Source of the DNA: an uncultured Microscilla sp.
Lineage (GTDB): Bacteria; Bacteroidota; Bacteroidia; Cytophagales; Microscillaceae
Length of the DNA stretch: 64,000 bases
Direction of reading: 5' to 3'
Assembly: GCF_947493425.1 (NCBI RefSeq)
Contig: NZ_CANLRP010000011.1
Location: forward strand, 26,838 to 90,837
The stretch's first letter is position 1. Every line of letters starts with the position of its first letter. This document shows, piece after piece, positions 8,922 to 17,566 of this stretch. The position numbers and the translations under genes were made by a program. The notes under the pieces are model-generated. The model made no database searches and was not told the DNA's origin. It was given only the letters and a program-made list of their open reading frames with translations.

Positions 8922-9605
8922 ATGAGATACATTCAAAAAGGACCTGAACCTGAGTCACTTACAAACTTCAAAGGTTTAAAGCACAAAAACTGGAAACCTT
9001 CTTATGATGTATTGCCAGACGAGGTCATCAAAGACATCATCAACTCTTTGTTATACTATCAGGGTGGGCTTTGTTGCTATTGTCAGGTAGAAATCAACCA
9101 ACAAACCTCACGCCTGATACATTTTCACTCTCAACAATACTTTAAAAAAGAGGAACTCAATTACGAAAATTTGTTTTTATCCTGCAGTACATCTGAAGGT
9201 ATGCCTCCTCAGTACCAACATTGTGCTGCGCATAAAGATGAAGCCATTATTCCTAAATTTATGGACGATACCCGTTGTAACTCTTACTTTAAGTATAACA
9301 CTTTGGGCGAAGTAGTACCAGTAAACGCATATGGGTTACGCACCATCAAACAAATTCAGCTCAACATGAACAAGCTGTCGCCCAGCGAAAAAACGGTGTT
9401 TAATACTATAGAAGTGCTCAACCTAAATGCCAGTAAACTTAAAGAACAACGCAAAGCCATTATTACTGAACTTGCCAAGGTACTGCGCAAGGTAAAAGAC
9501 AAAGAAAAAATCAAGCACGCGATGGCAGTGTACCAAAAACGCGACAAAAATGGGCGTTACCCACGCTTTGCTGGAGTGGTTTTGTCTTATTTGAGTAGTT
9601 TATAA
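8922..9605 (+). CDS. ptuB: Septu-like HNH endonuclease (PtuB-type, TIGR02646-like)
   Basis: The product is 227 aa from the ATG at 8922; MRYIQKGPEPESL matches the usual start of this family, so the upstream TTG at 8868 is not used. HNH-type features are the zinc-like CCYC (51-54), an H-x-H at 67-69 (LIHFHSQ, in place of the common EHF.P), NLFLSC at 83-88 and HCAAHKDE at 100-107. TIGR02646-type HNH proteins pair with PtuA in Septu and in some retrons. The predicted role is cleavage of nucleic acid on phage infection. No reverse transcriptase is nearby, so the pair is a stand-alone Septu. The altered HxH motif should be checked against active homologues. Confidence 0.78.
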   Translation: MRYIQKGPEPESLTNFKGLKHKNWKPSYDVLPDEVIKDIINSLLYYQGGLCCYCQVEINQQTSRLIHFHSQQYFKKEELNYENLFLSCSTSEGMPPQYQHCAAHKDEAIIPKFMDDTRCNSYFKYNTLGEVVPVNAYGLRTIKQIQLNMNKLSPSEKTVFNTIEVLNLNASKLKEQRKAIITELAKVLRKVKDKEKIKHAMAVYQKRDKNGRYPRFAGVVLSYLSSL

Positions 9606-9710
9606 ATACACTTGTTATTTTAGACATTGACGGGGTGATAAACTGCCAGCAAGCACCTACTCACCCCTTGTTAACTTCCTTTCTGATATACTCTTTTTCC
9701 GAATTTAAGT
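9606..9710 (+). pseudogene. possible remnant of a HAD-family gene
   Basis: Directly after the HNH stop one frame reads LVILDIDGVIN (about 9609-9641), the DxDGV motif I of HAD phosphatases, then runs about 30 codons more without further HAD features and stops. There is no start codon or stop-free stretch long enough for a HAD domain. It may be a decayed or truncated gene, or chance. An inverted repeat GGGGTGA / TCACCCC (about 9631-9666) overlaps it and may serve as the terminator of the Septu pair. Confidence 0.3.
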
Positions 9711-9914
9711 GTATACATGCTTAATATTATACTAAAGCAATACCCTCTCAAAACCATTCTTACTTTTTCGTGACAAACAGTGTTTGATGTAGTAAAGCAA
9801 TGTCACATTTTTAAAGAAAATGATGTTAGACAAGGACTTTATGACCAAATCAAAGGTTCCACAAATCAAACAGGTATTGAACAGATAAATACCACTTGAC
9901 AATTATTTAGAAAA

Positions 9915-10874
9915 ATGAAGCAAAAAAAACTGTTCTACGGGCATTATTTCATTGTATTTTGCTTGTTCTTCAACCTCGCCTTGTCCAAGCCTACTCAAGC
10001 CCAACCTAACCTCAACGAAGGGGTTGGTGGCACTATAGGTGTTTCACTTTCGCTGGGCTCGCACCAAAACTCACTGGGTGTGGTGTTCAAAGCCTATTAC
10101 TTTTATGAACAAGTCCAATTTAACTTCCAAACCCGATGGCGATACAATGTAACTACTTATGGCCCTCCCCGTTTGCTACCTGGCATGGAGGTACAAACCA
10201 ACTATGGGCTCCTGTTTGGCTGGGGTAAACAAACAGAGGTACAAGCACACACTTTTTTACTGCCTTTTGGCAACCAAATGAAACGACTCAATGCTTTGGG
10301 GTATGTGTTTAATGTGTATCACGACAAAATTAAAACTTCGCAAACTACCGGAACTATTGCTTTTCAGGCAAACCGACTTTGGCTCGTAACAGAAAATGAT
10401 GCTTTGGGAGATATGGCGGTAGACAAGTTTAGAACCGGAGGGGTGTGGATCGCTTACCGTGTTCAAAATACAATGATAGCACTCAATACCCGGTTTTGGA
10501 CAGGTAATTCAGGGCGAACCCCAGTCATTGAAAACTCCCACTACCCCGCACAATACGGCTACCGGGATATGTCAAATGCTATGTATGGCAGGTTTTCGCA
10601 CGGTATTTTAACCATGCAAGTATTGCAGGCTTTACCTTATGGACAAATAATAGGGGCTGAAGTTGGGTTGGATGCAGAAATAATCAGGCATTTTCTTCAG
10701 AATAAACTGATACATGACTTGTATTTTGTACCTAGTAAGTGGAACCCTTCTAAAAACCCGCATGTACCCATGATAGATGCTAATGGGTTGCCTTATACCT
10801 ACCAGCTCAACCAACGCATTAAACCCAGCCAGGGTGTATTGCACCTTACCCTTAATCCTTGCCTATTCTATTGA
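9915..10874 (+). CDS. secreted protein resembling polymorphic toxin type 23 family
   Basis: A 319-aa protein with a signal peptide (about residues 1-29, ending KPTQAQ). The rest is rich in alternating aromatic strands (for example FNFQTRWRYNVTTYG, FRTGGVWIAYR, ALNTRFWTG), suggesting a beta-rich or outer-membrane fold. The central ENDALGDMAVDKFRTGG and the C-terminal region resemble Bacteroidota proteins annotated with the toxin type 23 (Ntox23) domain. No immunity-type gene is adjacent: the next gene downstream encodes a TonB-domain protein. A plain outer-membrane beta-barrel is a serious alternative. Confidence 0.5.
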   Translation: MKQKKLFYGHYFIVFCLFFNLALSKPTQAQPNLNEGVGGTIGVSLSLGSHQNSLGVVFKAYYFYEQVQFNFQTRWRYNVTTYGPPRLLPGMEVQTNYGLLFGWGKQTEVQAHTFLLPFGNQMKRLNALGYVFNVYHDKIKTSQTTGTIAFQANRLWLVTENDALGDMAVDKFRTGGVWIAYRVQNTMIALNTRFWTGNSGRTPVIENSHYPAQYGYRDMSNAMYGRFSHGILTMQVLQALPYGQIIGAEVGLDAEIIRHFLQNKLIHDLYFVPSKWNPSKNPHVPMIDANGLPYTYQLNQRIKPSQGVLHLTLNPCLFY

Positions 10875-11032
10875 TATCTTCTCGAAATAAGCTATAAACC
10901 AGATAAAATTGTAATTTTAAAGGTTGAAAATCAAAAAAATCGCCAGCTGACTACGTATTTAGTTGTCAAAATGTTTATTTTTGTGCAGATAAATGATGTT
11001 ATTTTTTTATTAATTACTCTAAACAACCCCAT

Positions 11033-11407
11033 ATGAACTTTAAAAAGTATCTTTTCATATTACCCCTTCTAATGTTTACCTTCATCTCATACCAAGGTAT
11101 TAGTCAAGACAAAATATATAAAATGGCTCAAAAAGCTCCCAAACCCCGCACTGGGCTAGAGGCCTTTCATGACTATGTGAGCAAAAATGTGCAAAGGCAT
11201 AAAAAAGGAGTTACAGGAAATGTGTTTGTACAGTTTGTAGTCGAAAAAGATGGAAAGTTAAGTAATATCAAAGTATTAAAAGGATTAGGAGGTGCAGCCT
11301 GTAATAACGCTGTCATCAAAGCATTGCAAGGAGCCCCTCGCTGGTACCCAGGCAAACAAAATGGTAAGCCAGTAAGGGTAAAAAAAATACTTGCAGTAAA
11401 AATCTAG
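11033..11407 (+). CDS. small secreted TonB C-terminal domain protein
   Basis: The product is 124 aa with an N-terminal signal or anchor (about residues 1-25, ending YQGISQ) and then a TonB C-terminal domain. Diagnostic strands are GNVFVQFVVEKDGKLSNIKV and LKGLGGAACNNAVIKAL, followed by WYPGKQNGKPVRVKK. TonB C-terminal domains contact TonB boxes of outer-membrane receptors. Lone short versions are common in Bacteroidota and their energy-transducing role is unproven, since the long proline-rich spacer of classical TonB is absent. It ends at a strong bidirectional terminator. Confidence 0.85.
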   Translation: MNFKKYLFILPLLMFTFISYQGISQDKIYKMAQKAPKPRTGLEAFHDYVSKNVQRHKKGVTGNVFVQFVVEKDGKLSNIKVLKGLGGAACNNAVIKALQGAPRWYPGKQNGKPVRVKKILAVKI

Positions 11408-11432
11408 TTTAGAGACCACACATCATTAGTGC

Positions 11433-11474
11433 AAAAAAGCCTGAAGCTGTTACAAAACAACTTCAGGCTTTTTT
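11433..11474. terminator. bidirectional terminator
   Basis: GCCTGAAG (11439-11446) pairs perfectly with CTTCAGGC (11461-11468), flanked by six A and six T. It serves the TonB-domain gene (+) and the DUF1684 gene (-). Confidence 0.9.
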
Positions 11475-11500
11475 AGCTATAGCTTCCTTAGGCCTACTCT

Positions 11501-12112
11501 CTAATGCTTTTCGGCCTTTTCGCCTGCTCTCACCGCTACTTCCATGTGGTTTTCCTGAGGGGGCATGGGGCATACATAAGATTCATTATAAGCACAGTAA
11601 GGGTTGTATGCCTGGTTAAAGTCCAAAATCACGTTGGCCTCGTTGCCGTTTACCAAGGGGACATCCAAATACCTACCTGCACCATAAGTTTCTTCCCCAG
11701 TGGTTTGGTCAGTAAATGCTATAAACAGTATTTTATCTTTGGGCTCTTTTTTCAACACCAATAAGCGATGTTTTTTGCCTAATAAGTTAAACGCAACATA
11801 GCCATACTTTATATAGCTTTCGTTTTTACCACTGCTGGTAGGCATTTCCAACATTTCAGGTTTAGGGCTTGCTTCTAAAGTAGCACGCACCCGATACCCT
11901 ACATCAGGTATATAATAATGTAAGCCGTGAAAAGCCTTTTTATCTTTGATTGGTGAGTCTTTACCACTTTCAAAATACTCATCTTTTGCTTGCCGTGCCT
12001 CCATTATTCTGGTTACATAATCTTTAGACACTTTCTTTTTGTCAGTACTTGAAAAAGAATACACCAGGCTAATCACCACAACAACACCTACAATCCAATA
12101 TATTTTTCTCAT
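11501..12112 (-). CDS. DUF1684 family protein
   Basis: The product is 203 aa with an N-terminal membrane or signal segment (IYWIVGVVVVISLVYSF). The C-terminal block carries the DUF1684 hallmark FNQAYNPYCAYNESYVCPMP followed by PQENHMEVAVRAGEK. The family is widespread and lacks a firm biochemical role. The conserved Cys and Tyr residues are intact. It lies 19 bases downstream of radC on the same strand, so the two may be cotranscribed. Confidence 0.88.
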   Translation of the reverse strand: MRKIYWIVGVVVVISLVYSFSSTDKKKVSKDYVTRIMEARQAKDEYFESGKDSPIKDKKAFHGLHYYIPDVGYRVRATLEASPKPEMLEMPTSSGKNESYIKYGYVAFNLLGKKHRLLVLKKEPKDKILFIAFTDQTTGEETYGAGRYLDVPLVNGNEANVILDFNQAYNPYCAYNESYVCPMPPQENHMEVAVRAGEKAEKH

Positions 12113-12131
12113 TGTTTTTCTTATTTCAAAT

Positions 12132-12905
12132 TTACATCATGCCCTCATCGGCAAAACTGTAATAATTGTAATCGGTAAAAATCATGTGATCTAATACAGG
12201 TATTTCAAGCATTTTACCTGCTTCGGCCAGCTTACGGGTAAGTCCTATGTCTGCCTGACTAGGCTGTAGGTTACCCGAAGGGTGATTGTGTATCACAATG
12301 ATGGATGAAGCCAATGCCTCTATTGCTTTTTTAAAAATAACCTTAGGATCAGCAATGGTACCCGACACTCCACCAGAGCTTATCTGTTCTTTTTTTATTA
12401 CTATATTTGATTTATTGAGCATCACTGCCCAAAACTCTTCGTGTCCCAGGTCCATTAAATGAGGAGCAATGAGGTCGTACACGTTTTTTGATGAGGTAAT
12501 GCGTGGTTTACGGCTTGGCTCACTTTCTTTGCGTCTGCGCCCTAGTTCCAACGCACTTATGATAGAAATAGCTTTGGCTTCTCCTATTCCCTTAAATTTC
12601 TTCAGGTCTTTGATACTAAGTTTGGCAAGGTCGTTCAGGTTATTGCCTACACTGGTGAGTATTTGTTTGGCAAGATCTACTGCACTTAACGACACCGTGC
12701 CCGAACCAATCAATATTGCGATAAGTTCAGCATCGGAAAGTGAGTGTTTGCCTTTAAGCAATAACTTTTCTCGTGGACGGTCTTCTTCTGCCCAACGGGG
12801 AATTTGTAAACGACCTGCCTCCAAAAACGACTCTTCGCTATTGACTGTTTTATCAACCGTTTGATCGTCGTTGTTGTTTGCCTGAGACGAAACAATATCT
12901 TGCAT
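12132..12905 (-). CDS. radC: RadC-like JAB domain protein
   Basis: The product is 257 aa from the ATG at 12905 (a TTG lies 9 codons upstream). The N-terminal half has the RadC UPF0758 features: RPREKLLLKG, LSDAELIAILIGSG and a helix-hairpin-helix LKKFKGIGEAKA. The C-terminal half is a JAB1/MPN domain with the JAMM metal motif HNHPSGNLQPSQAD. Despite its name, RadC has no proven repair role; a DNA-related metal hydrolase is suspected. The gene follows the rpsT terminator. Confidence 0.95.
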   Translation of the reverse strand: MQDIVSSQANNNDDQTVDKTVNSEESFLEAGRLQIPRWAEEDRPREKLLLKGKHSLSDAELIAILIGSGTVSLSAVDLAKQILTSVGNNLNDLAKLSIKDLKKFKGIGEAKAISIISALELGRRRKESEPSRKPRITSSKNVYDLIAPHLMDLGHEEFWAVMLNKSNIVIKKEQISSGGVSGTIADPKVIFKKAIEALASSIIVIHNHPSGNLQPSQADIGLTRKLAEAGKMLEIPVLDHMIFTDYNYYSFADEGMM

Positions 12906-12950
12906 AGTATGTAAAGCCTTTGTTTGAGGCAAGTTACAGAATTAGGCATA

Positions 12951-12983
12951 AAAAAAAGCCATACATTACAAAATATACGGCTT
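12951..12983 (-). terminator. rpsT terminator
   Basis: On the - strand AGCCGTA pairs with TATGGCT (with one G-T pair), followed by eight T, between rpsT and radC. Confidence 0.8.
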
Positions 12984-13022
12984 CACCTCATCTTTTGGGA
13001 AGTAATTTGCTACTAATTCATA

Positions 13023-13277
13023 TTAACCCAAAGCACTTACTTGTTTGGTAAGTTTAGATTTTTGGTTAGCAGCTTTATTTTTGTGAATCACGTTTTTACG
13101 GGCTAGTTTGTCTAATTGAGAACTAGCTGTTTTTAAAAGAGTTTCAGCTTCAGATTTCTCTTTAGTAGCGTTCAACTGCTTTAAAGTAGCACGTAATTGC
13201 TTTACTTGGTAACGATTTCTTAATCGTTTTTTTTCGTTTGCTCTAATTCTCTTAAGAGCTGATTTATGATTTGCCAT
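13023..13277 (-). CDS. rpsT: 30S ribosomal protein S20
   Basis: The product is 84 aa and matches bS20 across its length: N-terminus MANHKSALKRIRANEKKRLRN and the C-terminal part with NVIHKNKAANQKSKLTKQV. It is a lysine/arginine-rich helical protein of the usual size that binds 16S rRNA in 30S assembly. It is a monocistronic gene with its own promoter and terminator, which is common for rpsT. Confidence 0.98.
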   Translation of the reverse strand: MANHKSALKRIRANEKKRLRNRYQVKQLRATLKQLNATKEKSEAETLLKTASSQLDKLARKNVIHKNKAANQKSKLTKQVSALG

Positions 13278-13334
13278 ACTTCACTAAATTCTTTTCGTTT
13301 ATATCTATGGTTCTGCTTTTCAAAAAAAGAGACG

Positions 13335-13366
13335 CAAATTTATAAGTAAATATTGAGTTATTCAAG
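13335..13366 (-). promoter_or_regulatory. rpsT promoter
   Basis: On the - strand TAAATTTG (13342-13335) fits the Bacteroidota -7 box TAnnTTTG, and TTG at 13365-13363 lies 20 bases upstream as the -33 element. It is placed about 60 bases before the start codon. Confidence 0.65.
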
Positions 13367-13893
13367 GTTGTGCTACAATTTTAATAGTAATTTTTTAGAC
13401 CAACACTCATTTATCACTATTCACAGGAGTAGTATTGTATTTAAGGTCTTAATATATCTGCCCCAAAAACACTTCCCCCTCAACTTCAGTCTTTTACTAC
13501 CCAACCTATTATTGATTTCAATTAAATTTCCAAAAAAACGTATGAAGGCTTTTCAATGCTTGATGTAATATATAAACAGTAAATAGTAATTTTCATAAAA
13601 AAAATTCAAATTTTCATATTACACTCACTTAGTTGTATTATTTAAATGTTAATATTATCAAATTATCATATAATATTACCAGGCTATAGTATTTTGTTTT
13701 TTAGTTTAGCTATAAATCTGCCTAAAAACAAAAAGCTTATTTGTAAAGTACAAAACAGCTTCTTCATATTACTCCGATATTGCATTTATTAGAAAAATAC
13801 AATCAACACCCCCTATTTTCTTAGTTATGTGCAAATAAAGGACTATTAACAAAAAAATATACTTAAAAATTTCACAAAACACATCAAGCTTTA
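13367..13893. other. AT-rich gap upstream of phasin-like gene
   Basis: About 530 bases of very AT-rich sequence between two promoters. I see no gene, repeat or clear RNA structure. Confidence 0.5.
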
Positions 13894-13901
13894 TACATTT
13901 G
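13894..13901 (+). promoter_or_regulatory. -7 promoter box of phasin-like gene
   Basis: TACATTTG matches TAnnTTTG 30 bases before the start codon at 13931. Confidence 0.5.
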
Positions 13902-13930
13902 TACAAAGAAGTTAAAAAAGGTATTTTGCT

Positions 13931-14482
13931 ATGAATAATACAAAAACAAAATCTCAAAAGTCTTCAAAAGTTGAAGCTACTCAAGAAGCTGCACAAACTC
14001 GTACCCGTGAGGTTTTCGAAACTTTTGTAAACGCTCAAACTCAGTTAATGACTAACTTTGTTGAAGCTGCTAAAAAAGTTCAGAAAACTGTTGAAGGAAC
14101 TGACGCTGCACAAAAAGCAAACGAATTGTACAAAGATTGGTCTGAAAAGCAAAAATCAATTGTAGATTCTATGGTTGACACTGCTAAAGGTCAATTGAAA
14201 TTAGACGATGCTCCTGACTTTTTGAAAGAGTGGGTTGAGTCTCAAGAAAAATTTGCGCAGAATGTATATGAGTATATGCGTTCTTCTTCTGACAAAGTAG
14301 CTAATACTGACTTCATCGAACTATACAAAGTGAACATGAACAAGGTATATGACAACTTTGAGTCTATGTACAATCATATGACTGAGCAATTTGGCAAGCC
14401 TTTCAGCGAAATGAAGTTTATTCCTGAAGATGCTGTAAAGAAAATGGTAGAAATGTGGAAACCTATCTACTCTTTGAACTAA
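13931..14482 (+). CDS. phasin-like helical protein
   Basis: A 183-aa, almost wholly alpha-helical, charged protein without signal peptide. The segment FETFVNAQTQLMTNFVEAAK followed by a Trp-containing WSEKQKSIVDSM resembles phasins and PhaE-type subunits, which coat polyhydroxyalkanoate granules or help PHA synthase. No PHA synthase gene is in the window, so the assignment is tentative. Codon choice is narrow (GAA, AAA, GCT, ACT), as in abundant proteins. Single-gene unit with its own promoter. Confidence 0.5.
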   Translation: MNNTKTKSQKSSKVEATQEAAQTRTREVFETFVNAQTQLMTNFVEAAKKVQKTVEGTDAAQKANELYKDWSEKQKSIVDSMVDTAKGQLKLDDAPDFLKEWVESQEKFAQNVYEYMRSSSDKVANTDFIELYKVNMNKVYDNFESMYNHMTEQFGKPFSEMKFIPEDAVKKMVEMWKPIYSLN

Positions 14483-14540
14483 GCCATTATTAAAGCTCAC
14501 AGACATTCATTATCATGGGTGGAGGCAATTAAGCCTTCAC

Positions 14541-17432
14541 CTATTTTTTTTGCTTTGCATCAGCGACACTTTTTAGGTAGGCATCCCGCCATTTCTCCGC
14601 CAACTTTTTGTTTCGCTTTACTCCCAACCCAGTAGCATACATTTTGGCAACTCTTTGCTGAGCATTGGTATACCCCTGTTCGGCCGCCAGTTTGTACCAG
14701 GCAAAAGCTTCGGAGAAATTCCTCATTGTTCCTTTCCCCAACTGGTACATTACTCCAGTATTATACTGCCCCCTTGCGTGCCCCTTGTTGGCAGCTTCTG
14801 TATAATACTTGAGTGCTTCTTTGTAATTTTGCTTGCACCCCTTGCCTTTTTCATACATCCACCCCAAGTTGAGCAATGCCGAGGCATCACCTTTACTGGC
14901 TGCTTTCTCGTACCAATTAAATGCTTCTGCTTCATTTTTATCCACTCCATCACCGTCCCTTAAGAGATGAGCCAAGTTTCGTTGTGCATCTAATTGTCCC
15001 TTGAGCGCTGCTTTGCGGTAGCAATCTGCAGCCAATTTTTTGTTTACAGCCACTCCTTTACCATCAGCATACATCCACCCCAGGTTAGCCGCTGCGCTGA
15101 CATCTCCTTGTTCTACCGCTTGGCGATACCAAAACACAGCTTTACTAAAATTCACTTTTACCCCACGCCCGTGGTGATACATCAACCCAGTATTGTACTG
15201 CCCAGATACTTGCCCAAGTGCTGCCGACTGCTCGAACCAATGCGTTGCTTTAGTAAGATTGACGGCTACTCCCAACCCCTTGTAATACATCCAACCCAAG
15301 TACAGCATTGCTTCTGGGCTTTGGAGCCTGGCTGCCTTGCTGTACCAATGCAACGCTTGTTTGTAGTCTTTTTTTTTGTACAGATTAATTTCGCCCAATG
15401 CTTCAAGTCCTTCATACCCGCCTAAAGCAGCCGCCTGAATATAGTAAGCACTGGCTTCATCATACTTTTCGTCTTTATAAAAACTTTTGCCTTGACTCAA
15501 TAATAAAGCTTCGCCTGGTTTGCGACGTACCGATGCGGGAACATTTACCTCTAATGGCTCTATATTATACACCCATTCTACATTTCTAAGCCAATGACGG
15601 GCTTTTTTTACTGCGCCCGTAGTAAGTGGATTACCAGTAAGTATTACTTTTTTGAGTTGAGGGAGAAGTACAATATCCTCAGGGATAGCCTCAAGCTTAT
15701 TGTAAGAAAAATCAAGCACTTCTAAAGTTTCTGACTCAAATACTTCGTGCGGAATCTCTACAAATTGGTTGTAACTACAGTCTAGCACTTTGAGCATTTC
15801 TACCAAGCCAATACCAGGCGGTAATCGGGTAAGTTGGTTATGGCTCAAGCATAAATGGGTAAGCGCATCAAGGTAACTTATTTCTAAAGGCAAGGTATAG
15901 CTATAGGTATCATCGCTGCTTTGGATAGTCCCTAAAAAATTATAAGACAAATCCAGCTCCTGTAGGTTGGTAAACTGGGTAATTTCGGCAGGAATTTTTG
16001 CCAATTCATTGAACGATAAATTGAGTTTTTGGAGTTTGGGTAATACTGGCAACTCGCTTGATAACTCTGTCAATAAGTTATGCCTCAAGTCAAGACTCTC
16101 AAGTTTATTTAACTCTGCCAGTTGGAGCGGAATTGTATTAAAAAAATTATGACCAAGGTTTAACTCTCTTAACTCTTTCAATGGTTGCAAAGTTTGCCTA
16201 GACAAACCCTCTAAAAGGTTATGGCTCATATCGAGCGTTACTAATTTATGAATACCTAGCAGAGCCTGCATTGGAACCTGTGTCAGCATATTACCCGAAA
16301 GGTCAACTCTGGAGGTAGACCAGGGTTTAAAGTAAAAATCAGGAATGGTTTCCAGGTTCAGGTCTATCAATGCTGCCTTTTTACGGGTACGAAAGCCAAT
16401 ACTTTTCAACCAGTCTGCTACTATGTCATTGTCAAACAAGGGAACCAACGCTTGCACCTCATTAAAGTACAGTAAAAATTTCATGTAGTCGAGCTTGGTT
16501 CGATACATCCAATGAGGCAATTGCTCTGCTACTCTGTCAAGCAAACGTCGTAGCCACTGCTTTTTTGCCTCGCTCTGTACTGTTTTATCTGGATGTAAAT
16601 GCCCAGCACAAAACAGTGTAGTCATCTGTTGGTGGTTTAAATGACCTGATAAGCCTTTGAGTGTTTCTACAAATGTATCTTCTTGTCCTTTAGGGATTTC
16701 ACGCTGATAAGTATCAAAAAAACGAGTGAAGATGCCAAATTTCTTTAAAAATAAGGGCAATGCTTTTAGAGGATTGCCATCGACATTTAATTGTTCGAGA
16801 GTTGATAGCGAACTGAGGGCTTTAGGCAAAGTAGATAGCTCATTGTTCGACAAGTCTAACACTGTCAAGTGTTTCAGCTGTTGGATGGCTTCGGGTATAT
16901 CAGCTAGTTGTCCGTTGGCAAAACTTAATTTTTTGAGTTGGGTAAGGTTAAAAAAATCAGTAGGAATGTTGGTGATGTGATGGTACTCAATGCTTATTTC
17001 TTTGAGGTTGATGCAAAAATTAGCATTACTAAACAAAGAAGGTATTTTATTTAAGGGTTTGTCTGTTTTGCCTGACAAGTTTATTTTAGAATCATATCTC
17101 CAATCAAAAAACAGCTGGAGTGTTGCTACATCATAGTTGGGTAAGTCTATCACATGTTGACATAGGCGATAAAAATTATTGGGTTGTTTCTGATGGTTTT
17201 TATAAATGTCTAATGCAGCCACTTGAGCCGCACCTTCTACCAAATCGCGCCAAAGCAAATAGGCTGCTTTAGCAAAATCAGGATACTCAACCCTACAGCT
17301 CCAGCCAAACAAAGCAGTGCCTATTTCTTTATTGATTTCACAAGGCTTGTTTTTCAGAAAAGCCAAAGCGGTATGTACTGTTGTACCTTGTTTCTCGGTT
17401 AATTGTTGGTATACCAGATTTGATTGTTCCAT
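14541..17432 (-). CDS. leucine-rich repeat / Sel1-like repeat fusion protein
   Basis: A 963-aa cytoplasmic protein (no signal peptide). LRR blocks occur at about residues 165-225 and 365-610, with repeats such as LTVLDLSNNELSTLPKAL and LRELNLGHNFFNTIPLQL. A linker leads into about nine Sel1-like repeats of 36 residues at about 645-950, for example AMLYLGWMYYKGLGVAVN and AQRNLAHLLRDGDGV. Both repeat types form protein-binding solenoids, so this is probably a scaffold or a recognition protein. No enzymatic domain is seen. The residue 1-160 helical part and the 230-360 segment between LRR blocks are unassigned. Confidence 0.85.
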   Translation of the reverse strand: MEQSNLVYQQLTEKQGTTVHTALAFLKNKPCEINKEIGTALFGWSCRVEYPDFAKAAYLLWRDLVEGAAQVAALDIYKNHQKQPNNFYRLCQHVIDLPNYDVATLQLFFDWRYDSKINLSGKTDKPLNKIPSLFSNANFCINLKEISIEYHHITNIPTDFFNLTQLKKLSFANGQLADIPEAIQQLKHLTVLDLSNNELSTLPKALSSLSTLEQLNVDGNPLKALPLFLKKFGIFTRFFDTYQREIPKGQEDTFVETLKGLSGHLNHQQMTTLFCAGHLHPDKTVQSEAKKQWLRRLLDRVAEQLPHWMYRTKLDYMKFLLYFNEVQALVPLFDNDIVADWLKSIGFRTRKKAALIDLNLETIPDFYFKPWSTSRVDLSGNMLTQVPMQALLGIHKLVTLDMSHNLLEGLSRQTLQPLKELRELNLGHNFFNTIPLQLAELNKLESLDLRHNLLTELSSELPVLPKLQKLNLSFNELAKIPAEITQFTNLQELDLSYNFLGTIQSSDDTYSYTLPLEISYLDALTHLCLSHNQLTRLPPGIGLVEMLKVLDCSYNQFVEIPHEVFESETLEVLDFSYNKLEAIPEDIVLLPQLKKVILTGNPLTTGAVKKARHWLRNVEWVYNIEPLEVNVPASVRRKPGEALLLSQGKSFYKDEKYDEASAYYIQAAALGGYEGLEALGEINLYKKKDYKQALHWYSKAARLQSPEAMLYLGWMYYKGLGVAVNLTKATHWFEQSAALGQVSGQYNTGLMYHHGRGVKVNFSKAVFWYRQAVEQGDVSAAANLGWMYADGKGVAVNKKLAADCYRKAALKGQLDAQRNLAHLLRDGDGVDKNEAEAFNWYEKAASKGDASALLNLGWMYEKGKGCKQNYKEALKYYTEAANKGHARGQYNTGVMYQLGKGTMRNFSEAFAWYKLAAEQGYTNAQQRVAKMYATGLGVKRNKKLAEKWRDAYLKSVADAKQKK

Positions 17433-17531
17433 TTAAACAATTGGGTGTGGGTTCAATCAAATATAAAAAATGTATGGATATGTAGCGGCATTTTGTCAAA
17501 AAAGGTAGGATAAGTCATTGAGCAAAGGGCA

Positions 17532-17566
17532 TAAAAAAAGAGGTTGCAAAACAACCTCTTTTTCTC
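17532..17566. terminator. hairpin terminator between divergent genes
   Basis: AAGAGGTTG (17538-17546) pairs perfectly with CAACCTCTT (17552-17560), with A-run before and T-run after, so it works on both strands. It stands between the starts of two divergent genes, where no transcript is known to end. Confidence 0.7.

Noticed and set aside
7565..9605. Retron reading of the PtuAB pair
   Set aside because: No reverse transcriptase or msr/msd-like repeat on either side; stand-alone Septu fits better.
12469..12864. 131-aa open frame on the + strand
   Set aside because: Lies wholly antisense to radC, which has clear JAMM and HhH motifs; leucine/serine-rich shadow translation.
14994..15425. 143-aa open frame on the + strand
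   Set aside because: Antisense to the Sel1 repeats of the 14541-17432 gene; its repeats are the mirror of those repeats.
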